Of a DNA stretch of 64,000 nt, positions 52,323 through 59,485 are shown piece by piece. Position 1 is the first letter of the stretch, and every line of letters starts with the position of its first letter. The notes below the pieces were generated by a model. That model was not told where the DNA came from and searched no databases. It worked only from the letters and a program-made list of their open reading frames with translations. This DNA comes from an uncultured Methylopila sp. (lineage in GTDB: Bacteria > Pseudomonadota > Alphaproteobacteria > Rhizobiales > Methylopilaceae), in assembly GCA_902168115.1 (NCBI GenBank), contig CABHPB010000014.1, forward strand, positions 1-64,000, written 5' to 3'. Both the position numbers and the translations under genes were made by a program.

Positions 52323-53030
52323 TCAGGAGCACTGATAGCCGATCCGGTAATTCACCTCGGCGGTTCCGAAGGAGTTCCCGGGAGACCCAAGGTAGATTCC
52401 GAACTCGATCAACTCGCCGGCGACGATCGGGAACGCCGCGGTGCGGGTCGCAGCAGGGAGGTACCTGATCCCCAGGCTCGAGATGTAATAGCTGTAAGCG
52501 CCGTCCTCGGTCGGCGCCCCGCCGTTCCGCTTGATGGCCAGGCGGTAGAAGGGCCCGGTTTGTCCGGCGGCGATCGGGGGAGACTGGCTTATCTGGGTAG
52601 TGCCCCAGACAAGGCACGTCGCGTTCGCCGGCGCTCTGAACGCAGTCGTCCCGAAGTAATAATTGGCCGTGGGCGGCGACGCGGGGATCGTTCCCGTCAG
52701 CGGGCCGGAATGTCCTCTCGGCCCGGCCGGTCCAGGAAGGCCTTGCGCTCCGGTAGCGCCTCTCGGGCCCGCGGGACCCTGCGGCCCTGCGGGACCGGCT
52801 GCCCCGGCCGGACCTGTGGCGCCCGCCGGACCTTGCGGGCCTTCGGGACCCGCGGGCCCCCGAGGTCCCCGCTTGCCGCGCGGCCCGCGCTTGCCCGCTT
52901 CCGACCCGACGTCGCCCTGGTCGGCCTCCGCGGAAAAAAGGTCCTCCGCGACCTGCGCGTGTGCGCCGTGAACATTGAGATAACCGGCGCCCGCCAGAAG
53001 CGCTGATGCAAGAAACAGCTGACCGCGCAT
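52323..53030 (-). CDS. Secreted collagen-like protein
   Basis: A 235-residue exported protein: signal peptide [20 protein letters not shown] ending GAHA, a short acidic linker, about 22 Gly-X-Y triplets rich in Pro, Ala and Arg ([20 protein letters not shown], continuing to [11 protein letters not shown]), then a ~110-residue globular C-terminal domain with one Cys pair ([12 protein letters not shown]). The triplet block should form a trimeric collagen-like helix and the C-terminal domain should nucleate it. It is probably a surface or periplasmic fibre. Frame start M 53030 has GGGGGAG upstream. Confidence 0.85.
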   Translation of the reverse strand: MRGQLFLASALLAGAGYLNVHGAHAQVAEDLFSAEADQGDVGSEAGKRGPRGKRGPRGPAGPEGPQGPAGATGPAGAAGPAGPQGPAGPRGATGAQGLPGPAGPRGHSGPLTGTIPASPPTANYYFGTTAFRAPANATCLVWGTTQISQSPPIAAGQTGPFYRLAIKRNGGAPTEDGAYSYYISSLGIRYLPAATRTAAFPIVAGELIEFGIYLGSPGNSFGTAEVNYRIGYQCS

Positions 53031-53304
53031 GCCTGAGAACTCCCCCTGCGTCATTCGCAGTCGAAGCTGTCCCAAGGTTTGAGTGGCTCGCAATCCGTAC
53101 TTCTACTTGCTCAGGCCTCTGGCCGCCCCCTGCGCTCCCACAAGCACCGAAACTCAAGCGCCAGGGCGCCGATCGGATCAGCGAGAGCTACGGCGCGATG
53201 ATGGCCGCCTGCGGCGTGGCGGGCCTGCCTGCTCCAGCCTCGGCAGGCGTCGCTTTGCCGATTTCGAACGGAACATTCCGGAAACAGACGCGATTTCTTG
53301 GCGG

Positions 53305-53329
53305 GGAACGATGTCGATCGACTCTCGTT
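53305..53329 (+). promoter_or_regulatory. EcfG-type general stress promoter
   Basis: GGAAC at 53305-53309, 17 bases, then GTT at 53327-53329 (CGTT including the preceding base). It is 29 bases before the start of the GntA-like gene at 53358. A full match to the consensus. Confidence 0.7.
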
Positions 53330-53357
53330 TACGACAAAACGAGTGTTTGAGGTGCGC

Positions 53358-54035
53358 ATGTCTTTTGACGTGACAGGGTCTATCGATCGTTTTCAGAAGT
53401 TCATCGAAGACAGCGAGTTTCCCTGCGTCGGCGCGAAGTCCGCCCTGCGGCGCGATCAGACGAAATTCTGGACAGGACGCGATCTTCGGGACGGATCCCA
53501 GGATCGAGACCTTCTGTCGTCGCTTTACGACTTCATCGACTGGTACAAGCGCGACGGCGCCATGTTCGCGACCTTCGTCGCGATTTTCGACGGGCCGGAG
53601 GGGCTGACCGAGAAGGAGTTCGAGCGCGCGCTGTGGGATCGCCTCGAGGCGCTGCATCTGCTGGACGCCGAGACCTACGACTGGGACGAGAAGGTCTCGC
53701 AGGACCCGGATTCGAATTTCTTCGGCTTCAGCCTGAAGTCCGAGGCGTGTTTCGTCGTCGGCCTGCACGACGGCTCGAGCCGCGCCGCCCGCCGGTTCGA
53801 ACGGCCGACCCTCGTGTTCAACCTCCACGAACAGTTCCAGAAGCTGCGGGAGGAAGGCCGCTTCGAGCCGTTGCAGGACGCGATTCGCAGGCGCGACGAG
53901 GAACTCGACGGCTCGATCAACCCGATGCTGTCCAATCACGGCCAGGACACCGAGGCGAAGCAGTACAGCGGCCGCGAGGTCGGCGACGAATGGCGTTGCC
54001 CGTTTCAGCCGGGCGAACGCGATCACGCGACGTGA
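53358..54035 (+). CDS. YqcI/YcgG (GntA-like) heme-dependent N-hydroxylase family protein
   Basis: A 225-residue protein of the YqcI/YcgG family (PF08892), whose characterised member GntA is a heme-dependent N-hydroxylase in guanitoxin biosynthesis. The family landmarks are present: FPCVGAKSALRRDQ near the N-terminus, LYDFIDWYKRDGAMFATFVA, DSNFFGFSLKSEACFVVGLH and the C-terminal EWRCPFQP. ATG 53358 has GAGG seven bases upstream and an EcfG-type promoter. Its stop overlaps the DUF1989 gene (GTGA). The substrate is unknown; a guanidino or amino compound is the leading guess. Confidence 0.88.
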   Translation: MSFDVTGSIDRFQKFIEDSEFPCVGAKSALRRDQTKFWTGRDLRDGSQDRDLLSSLYDFIDWYKRDGAMFATFVAIFDGPEGLTEKEFERALWDRLEALHLLDAETYDWDEKVSQDPDSNFFGFSLKSEACFVVGLHDGSSRAARRFERPTLVFNLHEQFQKLREEGRFEPLQDAIRRRDEELDGSINPMLSNHGQDTEAKQYSGREVGDEWRCPFQPGERDHAT

Positions 54036-54634
54036 CGGCGAACGTCATCGAGCCGCGGTCGGGCGTGGCGTTCGAGCTGATGAAGGGCCAGGTGCTGGAG
54101 GTGATCGACGCCCAGGGCGAACAGGTCGCCGACCTCGTCGCCTTCGCGCGCGACGACGTCGACGAGGCGATCTCGTCGGGCCGTTCCATCGACTACGCGT
54201 CGCGGATCTTCCTGACCAAGGGCGACCCGATCTACTCGAACCGCAGCCGCGTCATGCTGACGATCGTGAAGGACACCGTCGGCCGCCACGACTTCCTGCT
54301 GACGCCCTGCAGCTCCGACACGTTCCGGATCATCTACGGCCACGACCATCCTCATCGCGGGTGCCACGGCAACCTCGCCGCGGCGCTGGCTCCGTGGGGC
54401 GTCGGCGCGGACCGCATCCCGGTCGCGTTCAACGTCTTCATGCATGTGGACGTGAACGGCGAGACCGGCGAGCTCAAGGTGTTGCCGCCGAAGAGCAAAG
54501 CCGGCGACCATGCGCGCTTCCGCGCCGAGATGGATCTCGTGATCGGACTGACCGCCTGCTCGGCCGGGCAATCCAACAACCACAGCTTCAAGCCGATCCA
54601 CTACCGGGTGCTCGACGCCGACGACATGGCGTGA
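54032..54634 (+). CDS. DUF1989 (urea carboxylase-associated family) protein
   Basis: A 200-residue DUF1989 protein. Relatives include urea-carboxylase-associated proteins that in some bacteria deiminate carboxyguanidine. The conserved TPCSSDTFRIIYG, GCHGNLAAAL, FNVFMHVDVNGETGELKVLP and the late LTACSAGQSNNHSFKPI are present, giving Cys and His residues suited to a metal site. It starts at GTG inside the stop of the GntA-like gene, so the two are made together and probably act in sequence. Confidence 0.88.
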   Translation: MTANVIEPRSGVAFELMKGQVLEVIDAQGEQVADLVAFARDDVDEAISSGRSIDYASRIFLTKGDPIYSNRSRVMLTIVKDTVGRHDFLLTPCSSDTFRIIYGHDHPHRGCHGNLAAALAPWGVGADRIPVAFNVFMHVDVNGETGELKVLPPKSKAGDHARFRAEMDLVIGLTACSAGQSNNHSFKPIHYRVLDADDMA

Positions 54635-54682
54635 GGCCCCGGCATGGCCATGACGGTCGGCAGATGTCTTCGCCCGTCGGCC

Positions 54683-54835
54683 TCATCTCCACTGCAGCAC
54701 GCTCAGCACCGCAAACAGCGCGAGGCCTGCGGCCGCATATCCGGCGATCCAGAAAAGAAACTTGAGCGTCAGGCCCTTCCAGCGCGGCGCGTCCTTGGGC
54801 TGCGGCAGAAGATGATGTTCGGATGCTCGCGTCAT
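54683..54835 (-). CDS. 50-residue single-pass membrane protein
   Basis: MTRASEHHLLPQPKDAPRWK, then a hydrophobic helix (FLFWIAGYAAAGLALFAVLS). GGAG lies ten bases upstream of ATG 54835, and an EcfG-like promoter variant about 40 bases away supports a true gene. Function unknown. Confidence 0.6.
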   Translation of the reverse strand: MTRASEHHLLPQPKDAPRWKGLTLKFLFWIAGYAAAGLALFAVLSVLQWR

Positions 54836-54872
54836 GCGCCGAGGCTCCAATCGGGAGCGCCCTCGGGAAGAC

Positions 54873-54897
54873 AACGACTGCGATGCGCAATGGTTCG
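54873..54897 (-). promoter_or_regulatory. EcfG-type promoter variant
   Basis: On the minus strand CGAAC (54897-54893), 17 bases, GTT (54875-54873). One mismatch in the -35 box. 38 bases before ATG 54835. Confidence 0.4.
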
Positions 54898-54989
54898 TCG
54901 CGACCGGCGCCGTAGAAGCCGTCGCGGACCGGGCAGGCAGCGACGAGCGGACGAAAAAGCTCGGCGCGGCGCCACGGGCGGGCAAGCGA

Positions 54990-55010
54990 GCGGCCGGGGG
55001 AGCCGGCCGC
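54990..55010 (-). terminator. Terminator hairpin after the YciE-like gene
   Basis: Stem GCGGCCGG / CCGGCCGC with a five-base loop, 13 bases beyond the stop at 55023. No T-run. Confidence 0.5.
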
Positions 55011-55022
55011 CCGCCGTCGCGG

Positions 55023-55523
55023 TCAAGCGGCCTTCTTCTGCGCCTTCATGTTGGCGGCGGTTTCGCCGAGCTTGCTCAGATCGCCATCGGTCTTCTTCTC
55101 CTCCGCCAATGTCTCGTCGATCAGCTTGACGGCTTCGGCGAGGCCGAGCGCGCCGGCCCACGTCTTCAGCGTCCCGTAGCGCGCGATCTCGTAGTGCTCG
55201 ACCGCTTGGGCGGCGGCGACGAGGCCGGCGTCCAGCGCAGGCTCGCCCTTGAACTCCTCGAGGATCTCCTCGCCTTCGGAGAGGATCCCCTCGATGGCGT
55301 CGCAGGTCTTGCCCCGGGCCGGCTTGCCGATGAGCTCGAACACCTGCTGCAGCCGCTCGATCTGCCCTTCCGTCTCGTCCTTGTGCTTCTCGAACGCGGC
55401 CTTGAGCTTCGGATCCTGAGCACCCCGCGCCATCTTGGGCAGTGCTTTCAGGATCTTCCGCTCGGCGTAGTAGATGTCCTTCAGAGTCTCATGAAAGAGC
55501 TTGTTGAGGTCTTTATCCGCCAT
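55023..55523 (-). CDS. YciE/YciF-type ferritin-like protein (DUF892)
   Basis: A 166-residue paralogue of the protein at 13892-14371. Conserved helices: FHETLKDIYYAERKILKALP, HKDETEGQIERLQQVFELIG, TCDAIEGILSEGEEILEEFK and AAQAVEHYEIARYGTLKTWA; Glu and His residues suit a di-metal site. It ends with a Lys-rich tail (MKAQKKAA). A full EcfG-type promoter lies 36 bases upstream, which the left-hand paralogue lacks. Confidence 0.93.
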   Translation of the reverse strand: MADKDLNKLFHETLKDIYYAERKILKALPKMARGAQDPKLKAAFEKHKDETEGQIERLQQVFELIGKPARGKTCDAIEGILSEGEEILEEFKGEPALDAGLVAAAQAVEHYEIARYGTLKTWAGALGLAEAVKLIDETLAEEKKTDGDLSKLGETAANMKAQKKAA

Positions 55524-55558
55524 CGATCGGTCTCTCCTGGCTGGCGTTAGACCGATTC

Positions 55559-55583
55559 AACCTTTCCACGCGCGAAGGGTTCC
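55559..55583 (-). promoter_or_regulatory. EcfG-type general stress promoter
   Basis: Minus strand GGAAC (55583-55579), 17 bases, GTT (55561-55559), 36 bases before the YciE-like start at 55523. Confidence 0.68.
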
Positions 55584-55614
55584 TGGCGTCTTGCCGGTCG
55601 CGTCGGCGCGCAGG

Positions 55615-56169
55615 CTAGCCCTGCACCACCTGCCCGTCGGACCGCACGACGAGGTCGGTTTCGCCGTCGTCCTTCAGAATGGTCACCTCGTATGAGAGCG
55701 CGCCGCCGTCGTCCTGCACCTCCGCGCCGATGGCGATCCCGCCGTTCAGGTGCGTCTGGGCCTTCTCGATGGCCTTGGCCATGCCGAACGGCTCCGCCTG
55801 GACCCGGCCGGGATCGAGCCTCGACACATAGGCCTCGACAGTCTGTTCGGTCCTGTTCACCGTCTCGCCCGTATTCGCGTCGACCTGGTATTTCACGATC
55901 GTGCCGTCGGCGCGCATCATCGTGACCTCGAGCGCCCCGCCGCCTTTCGGGAACGGCGTCAGCTCCGCGGAGATCGCGCGCCCCTTGGCGTCCCGCTCGG
56001 CGACGCCGATCGCGTGCGGCAGGGCGAAGCGCACGTCGACGCCTCGCGTGGTGGTGACGCTCTGGCCGCGGCTCGGTCCCGGGCTCTGGCCCTCCTGGGC
56101 GACCGCGCCGACGGACGCCAGGCACGCGACGAGCGCGCCGGCGGCCCAGACCTGCCTCGCCAGGCCCAT
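55615..56169 (-). CDS. Secreted PepSY-domain protein
   Basis: A 184-residue periplasmic protein: signal peptide MGLARQVWAAGALVACLASV ending GAVAQ, then two PepSY-like units (VGVAERDAKGRAISAELTPF-like and MAKAIEKAQTHLNGGIAIGA, each followed by the pattern T-I-V/L-K-D). PepSY domains are thought to inhibit proteases or bind small ligands. ATG 56169 overlaps the stop of the 73-residue gene upstream (TGATG). Confidence 0.78.
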   Translation of the reverse strand: MGLARQVWAAGALVACLASVGAVAQEGQSPGPSRGQSVTTTRGVDVRFALPHAIGVAERDAKGRAISAELTPFPKGGGALEVTMMRADGTIVKYQVDANTGETVNRTEQTVEAYVSRLDPGRVQAEPFGMAKAIEKAQTHLNGGIAIGAEVQDDGGALSYEVTILKDDGETDLVVRSDGQVVQG

Positions 56170-56390
56170 CAGCCCCGCTCCGCAGGCGCGTCCGGCTTCG
56201 GCGTCCTGACCGCGGAATGATCGTCCGGCCCGCGCGTCGCGTCGCGGTCGCCGGACGGCTCGGCGCTGTGGCTTCCGTCGTTTCGACGGTCCGCCGTGGA
56301 GGGCGCGAACGCCCCCGCCGCATCGCCCTTGACCCGGTGCTTGCGGTCGTCCCGTCGATCAAGCGCCGTCGCCCTGCTCCCGTCGCTCAT
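56169..56390 (-). CDS. 73-residue disordered hydrophilic protein
   Basis: MSDGSRATALDRRDDRKHRV begins a highly charged, low-complexity protein, rich in Asp, Arg, Ser and Pro and lacking a hydrophobic core. GGAG lies six bases upstream of ATG 56390 and its end overlaps the PepSY gene start, so it is co-translated. It resembles other disordered stress proteins in this region in composition but not in sequence. Confidence 0.55.
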   Translation of the reverse strand: MSDGSRATALDRRDDRKHRVKGDAAGAFAPSTADRRNDGSHSAEPSGDRDATRGPDDHSAVRTPKPDAPAERG

Positions 56391-56470
56391 GTCGCTGCTC
56401 CGACTGGTTGTCGTATGCTGGACTAAGCGATGGCTCGGGCATTGGTTCCGGATCGTCCGCCGGCGCCGCG

Positions 56471-56647
56471 CTACTCGGACGTCGCGAGGTAGATGAGCGC
56501 CTGGCCCATGTCGGCCGCCTCCTGAAGCTCGAGGCGCGCCGTCACGACGGCGCCGTCGGCCGTGGCGATGGACAGGTGAAAGCCTTCGCCTTCGCGGCGG
56601 ACGTTCCAGCGCGGGAGATCCATGTCCGTGTCCTGCAGGTCCTGCAT
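56471..56647 (-). CDS. 58-residue hypothetical protein
   Basis: MQDLQDTDMDLPRWNVRREG then FHLSIATADGAVVTARLELQ: a compact beta-strand domain followed by a helix (EAADMGQALIYLATSE). GGAGG precedes the ATG. No family recognised. The 80 bp downstream separates it from the PepSY operon. Confidence 0.65.
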   Translation of the reverse strand: MQDLQDTDMDLPRWNVRREGEGFHLSIATADGAVVTARLELQEAADMGQALIYLATSE

Positions 56648-56799
56648 CGGTCGCCTCCTGGAATTGCGCGGCATCGCTGCCTGAGAACGCGCAAATTCGT
56701 CGCGCGGATGACTTCCGCCGCCGCTGACCGCCGCCAGGATTAACGATTGATCTACCGCCAGGAACAGAACGACGAGTCACGTCCTGCGCGGCGGCGAAG

Positions 56800-56915
56800 A
56801 CGACTGTGTTGTGGAACGAAAGCGGCCTTCGGGCGCTTGGCTCTACGGCTCGCTTTGCCCCCCGATCGCGAGCCCATCGCAGTCTGGCCCGGCGCTGAAT
56901 GCGTCGGGCCTTTTT
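56800..56915 (+). ncRNA. Candidate small RNA with intrinsic terminator
   Basis: A UUCG-tetraloop hairpin near 56820-56840 (AAGCGGCC-TTCG-GGCGCTT) is followed by a strong terminator at 56886-56915: stem GGCCCGGCG / CGTCGGGCC, loop CTGAATG-like, then five T. No coding frame with a start and family likeness ends here on the plus strand, so the terminator has no gene to serve. The 5' end is not defined. It could also be an attenuator-like remnant. Confidence 0.4.
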
Positions 56916-57023
56916 CCATCAGGGCCGCAGGGTCGGGGAGCGAAGGAGAGCGCCCGCCGCCAGCCGGGACAGGCAACGGCTTCTCATTTGCCATGCGGCA
57001 GGATCGGCGCGCCTGCAGGCGGG

Positions 57024-59273
57024 CTAGGCTGCGGCCCTGGACGCGGCCGCTGCGATGGCGGAACCGAGGGCGGTCCCGGTGAACGGCTTGTCGAGCTTGG
57101 CCAGCCCCTCCGTCTCCCCGGTCAAGAGCTGAGCGTATCCGGTCACGAGCAGCGCCGGCATGCCGGGCCGGATCGCCCGGACGCGCTGGATCAGCTCGAC
57201 GCCGGTCAGCCGCGGCATGGCGAGGTCCGTCACGAGCATGTCGAACGCCTGCTCGCCGTCTTCCAGAATGCCGAGCGCCGCCTGCGGATCGGTGGTCCAG
57301 CGCACCAGATGTCCGAGATCGATCAGCATGGCGACGGTGCTCTCCAGCACCACCGCGTCGTCGTCGACCGCGAGGATCCGAAGCGGTTTCGTGAGGACGC
57401 CGACGACGGGCGCATCGGACAGACCGGCGCCCGACGCCGCCCGGGCTTCCGGCAGCCAGATCTCCGCGGTCGTTCCCACGCCCTTCGTGCTCGTCAGGAC
57501 GAGCCGGCCGCTCGACTGCTCCGCGAGGCCGTGAACCATCGAGAGACCGAGGCCGGTCCCCTTCCCCATCGGCTTGGTGGTGTAGAACGGCTCGCGGGCC
57601 CGCTCGAGCGTCTGCTTGTCCATCCCGTGCCCGGCGTCGACCACCGACAGCACGACGAAGCCTGCGGCGGGGTCGCCGTCGACGTCGCGCCGCGCCGAGA
57701 TCGTGATCGCGCCGCCCTCGGGCATCGCGTCGCGCGCGTTTACGCAGAGATTGAGCACCGCGAGTTCAAGCTGATTTGGATCCACCAGCGCCGTCGGAAG
57801 ACCGGGCGGGAACTCGAGCCGGATGTCGACGCTCGGATCGATGGCGCGTCGGAGCAGCTCGGCCATGCCGTTGACGAGCGCAGCGATGTCGACGCTCGCC
57901 GGCTTCAGCTCCTGCCGGCGCGCGAAGGCGAGCATGCGTTGCGTCAGCACCGCGCCGCGCTGGGCCGCCTGGAACGCGTTGTCGACCAGTCGCTGGAGCT
58001 TCGGATCGTCGGGCGCCCGCTTGCGCAGCAGCTCCATGCTGCCCATGACGATCGTGAGCAGGTTGTTGAAGTCGTGCGCGACGCCGCCGGTGAGCTGCCC
58101 GAGCGCCTCCATCTTCTGCGACTGGGCGAGAGCCTCCTGGGTCGCCTGCAGCGCTTCCTGGGCGAGTTTCCGCTCGGTGACGTCGCGGGTGATCTTGGCG
58201 AAGCCGACGAGATGGCCGGCGTCGTCGCGGATCGCGTCGATCACCACGTTCGCCCAGAACAGCGTGCCGTCCTTGCGCACCCTCCAGGCTTCGGCCTCGA
58301 AGTTGCCGATCTCCGCGGCGACGTGCAGCGCCCGCTCGGGTTTGCCCGCCGCGCGGTCGTCCTCGGTGTAGAACCGCGAGATGTGCGAGCCGACGATCTC
58401 GTCGGCCGAGTAGCCCTTGATGCGCTCGGCGCCGGCGTTCCAGGTCGCGACCCGCCCCTGCGGGTCGAGCATGAAGATCGCGTAGTCCGTCACGCTCCGC
58501 AGGAAGAGGCGGAACTTCTCCTCGCTGATCCTCAGCGCTTGCGCTTCGCGGGCCGACGTCAGCGCCATCCGGCGATCGAACATCGCCGCGACGAGCGCGA
58601 GAAGCAGGATGAAGAACGTCGCGGCGGCGACCGCGAGCGCGAGCGTCGTCTGGTCGATGCCGCCGCCATGCGCATGGCCGGAGTCGCCGGTTCCAAACCG
58701 CGCGCCCGCCATCGCGGCGTAATGCATGCCCGACACGGCGAGCCCCATCGCGACCGCGGCGACGGCGCGCTGCGCCGGACCGGCGCGCCGGAACGCGAGC
58801 CAGAGCGCAATGGTCGAGGCGCCCAGCGCGATGAGGACCGCCGCCGCCGTCCAGCCGGGCGCGTAGCTGATCGGGGCAGGCATCCGCATGGCCGCCATGC
58901 CGAGGTAGTGCATGGCGATGATGCTGACGCCGGTGACCGGGCCGCAGATCGCCAGCGACAGCGGGCTCGAGTCCCCGCGCCTCAGGACGGCGAAGGCGGC
59001 CCCCGTCACCAGAATGGGAACGACCAGCGACAGCAGCGTGAGCCAGAGGTCGTAGCCGATCGACATGCCGGGCAGCGTGAAGGCCAGCATGCCGATGAAA
59101 TGCATCGACCAGATGCCGCCGCCCATCGTGACGGCTGCGGCGCCGAGCCAGGCGAAGGAGCGCCATCCGCGCGCCGCCTGAGCGCGGCCGACCAGATCGA
59201 GAGCGGTGTAGGAAGCGATCGTCGCAATCACGATCGAAAGCGCGACGAGCGCGAGGTTGTGGGTTCCTGTCAT
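57024..59273 (-). CDS. MHYT-domain hybrid sensor histidine kinase
   Basis: A 749-residue membrane kinase. The N-terminal ~230 residues contain three MHYT-type motifs (WSMHFIGM, AMHYLGM, SGMHYAAM) in a seven-helix sensor thought to bind a metal and sense O2, CO or NO. A PAS domain follows (residues ~250-370), then HisKA with the phospho-accepting His400 in GGVAHDFNNLL, an HATPase domain (NLCVNARDAMPEGG, GKGTGLGLSMVHGL), and a C-terminal receiver with DDDA and MLVTDLAMPRLTG. No separate response regulator gene is adjacent. Confidence 0.92.
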   Translation of the reverse strand: MTGTHNLALVALSIVIATIASYTALDLVGRAQAARGWRSFAWLGAAAVTMGGGIWSMHFIGMLAFTLPGMSIGYDLWLTLLSLVVPILVTGAAFAVLRRGDSSPLSLAICGPVTGVSIIAMHYLGMAAMRMPAPISYAPGWTAAAVLIALGASTIALWLAFRRAGPAQRAVAAVAMGLAVSGMHYAAMAGARFGTGDSGHAHGGGIDQTTLALAVAAATFFILLLALVAAMFDRRMALTSAREAQALRISEEKFRLFLRSVTDYAIFMLDPQGRVATWNAGAERIKGYSADEIVGSHISRFYTEDDRAAGKPERALHVAAEIGNFEAEAWRVRKDGTLFWANVVIDAIRDDAGHLVGFAKITRDVTERKLAQEALQATQEALAQSQKMEALGQLTGGVAHDFNNLLTIVMGSMELLRKRAPDDPKLQRLVDNAFQAAQRGAVLTQRMLAFARRQELKPASVDIAALVNGMAELLRRAIDPSVDIRLEFPPGLPTALVDPNQLELAVLNLCVNARDAMPEGGAITISARRDVDGDPAAGFVVLSVVDAGHGMDKQTLERAREPFYTTKPMGKGTGLGLSMVHGLAEQSSGRLVLTSTKGVGTTAEIWLPEARAASGAGLSDAPVVGVLTKPLRILAVDDDAVVLESTVAMLIDLGHLVRWTTDPQAALGILEDGEQAFDMLVTDLAMPRLTGVELIQRVRAIRPGMPALLVTGYAQLLTGETEGLAKLDKPFTGTALGSAIAAAASRAAA

Positions 59274-59485
59274 CGGTGGATTGCGAACGACTCGACCTCG
59301 CGCGTCGCGGGGTCTTCTACCTGAGTCTGATTATATGCAGCCCTTCACGCCCGCCATGTCGACCGACCGGTTTCTCCGGTCTGCGAACAGCTTTGGAGCT
59401 GTGGCGCGCCCGATCGCCCGGACGCGTCGCAGGTTTGGAGGGCGCCCTGTCGGCGCCCGCTTCCGGCGCGTCCAGCGCTTCCGCG

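Noticed and set aside
52690-52900. Regular short repeats suggestive of CRISPR or a tandem array
   Set aside because: The 9-base periodicity is the codon pattern of Gly-X-Y triplets in the collagen-like gene.
56811-59324. 837-codon open frame on the plus strand
   Set aside because: It is antisense to the MHYT hybrid kinase; its sequence is low-complexity Arg/Gly/His-rich as expected for a shadow of a high-GC gene.
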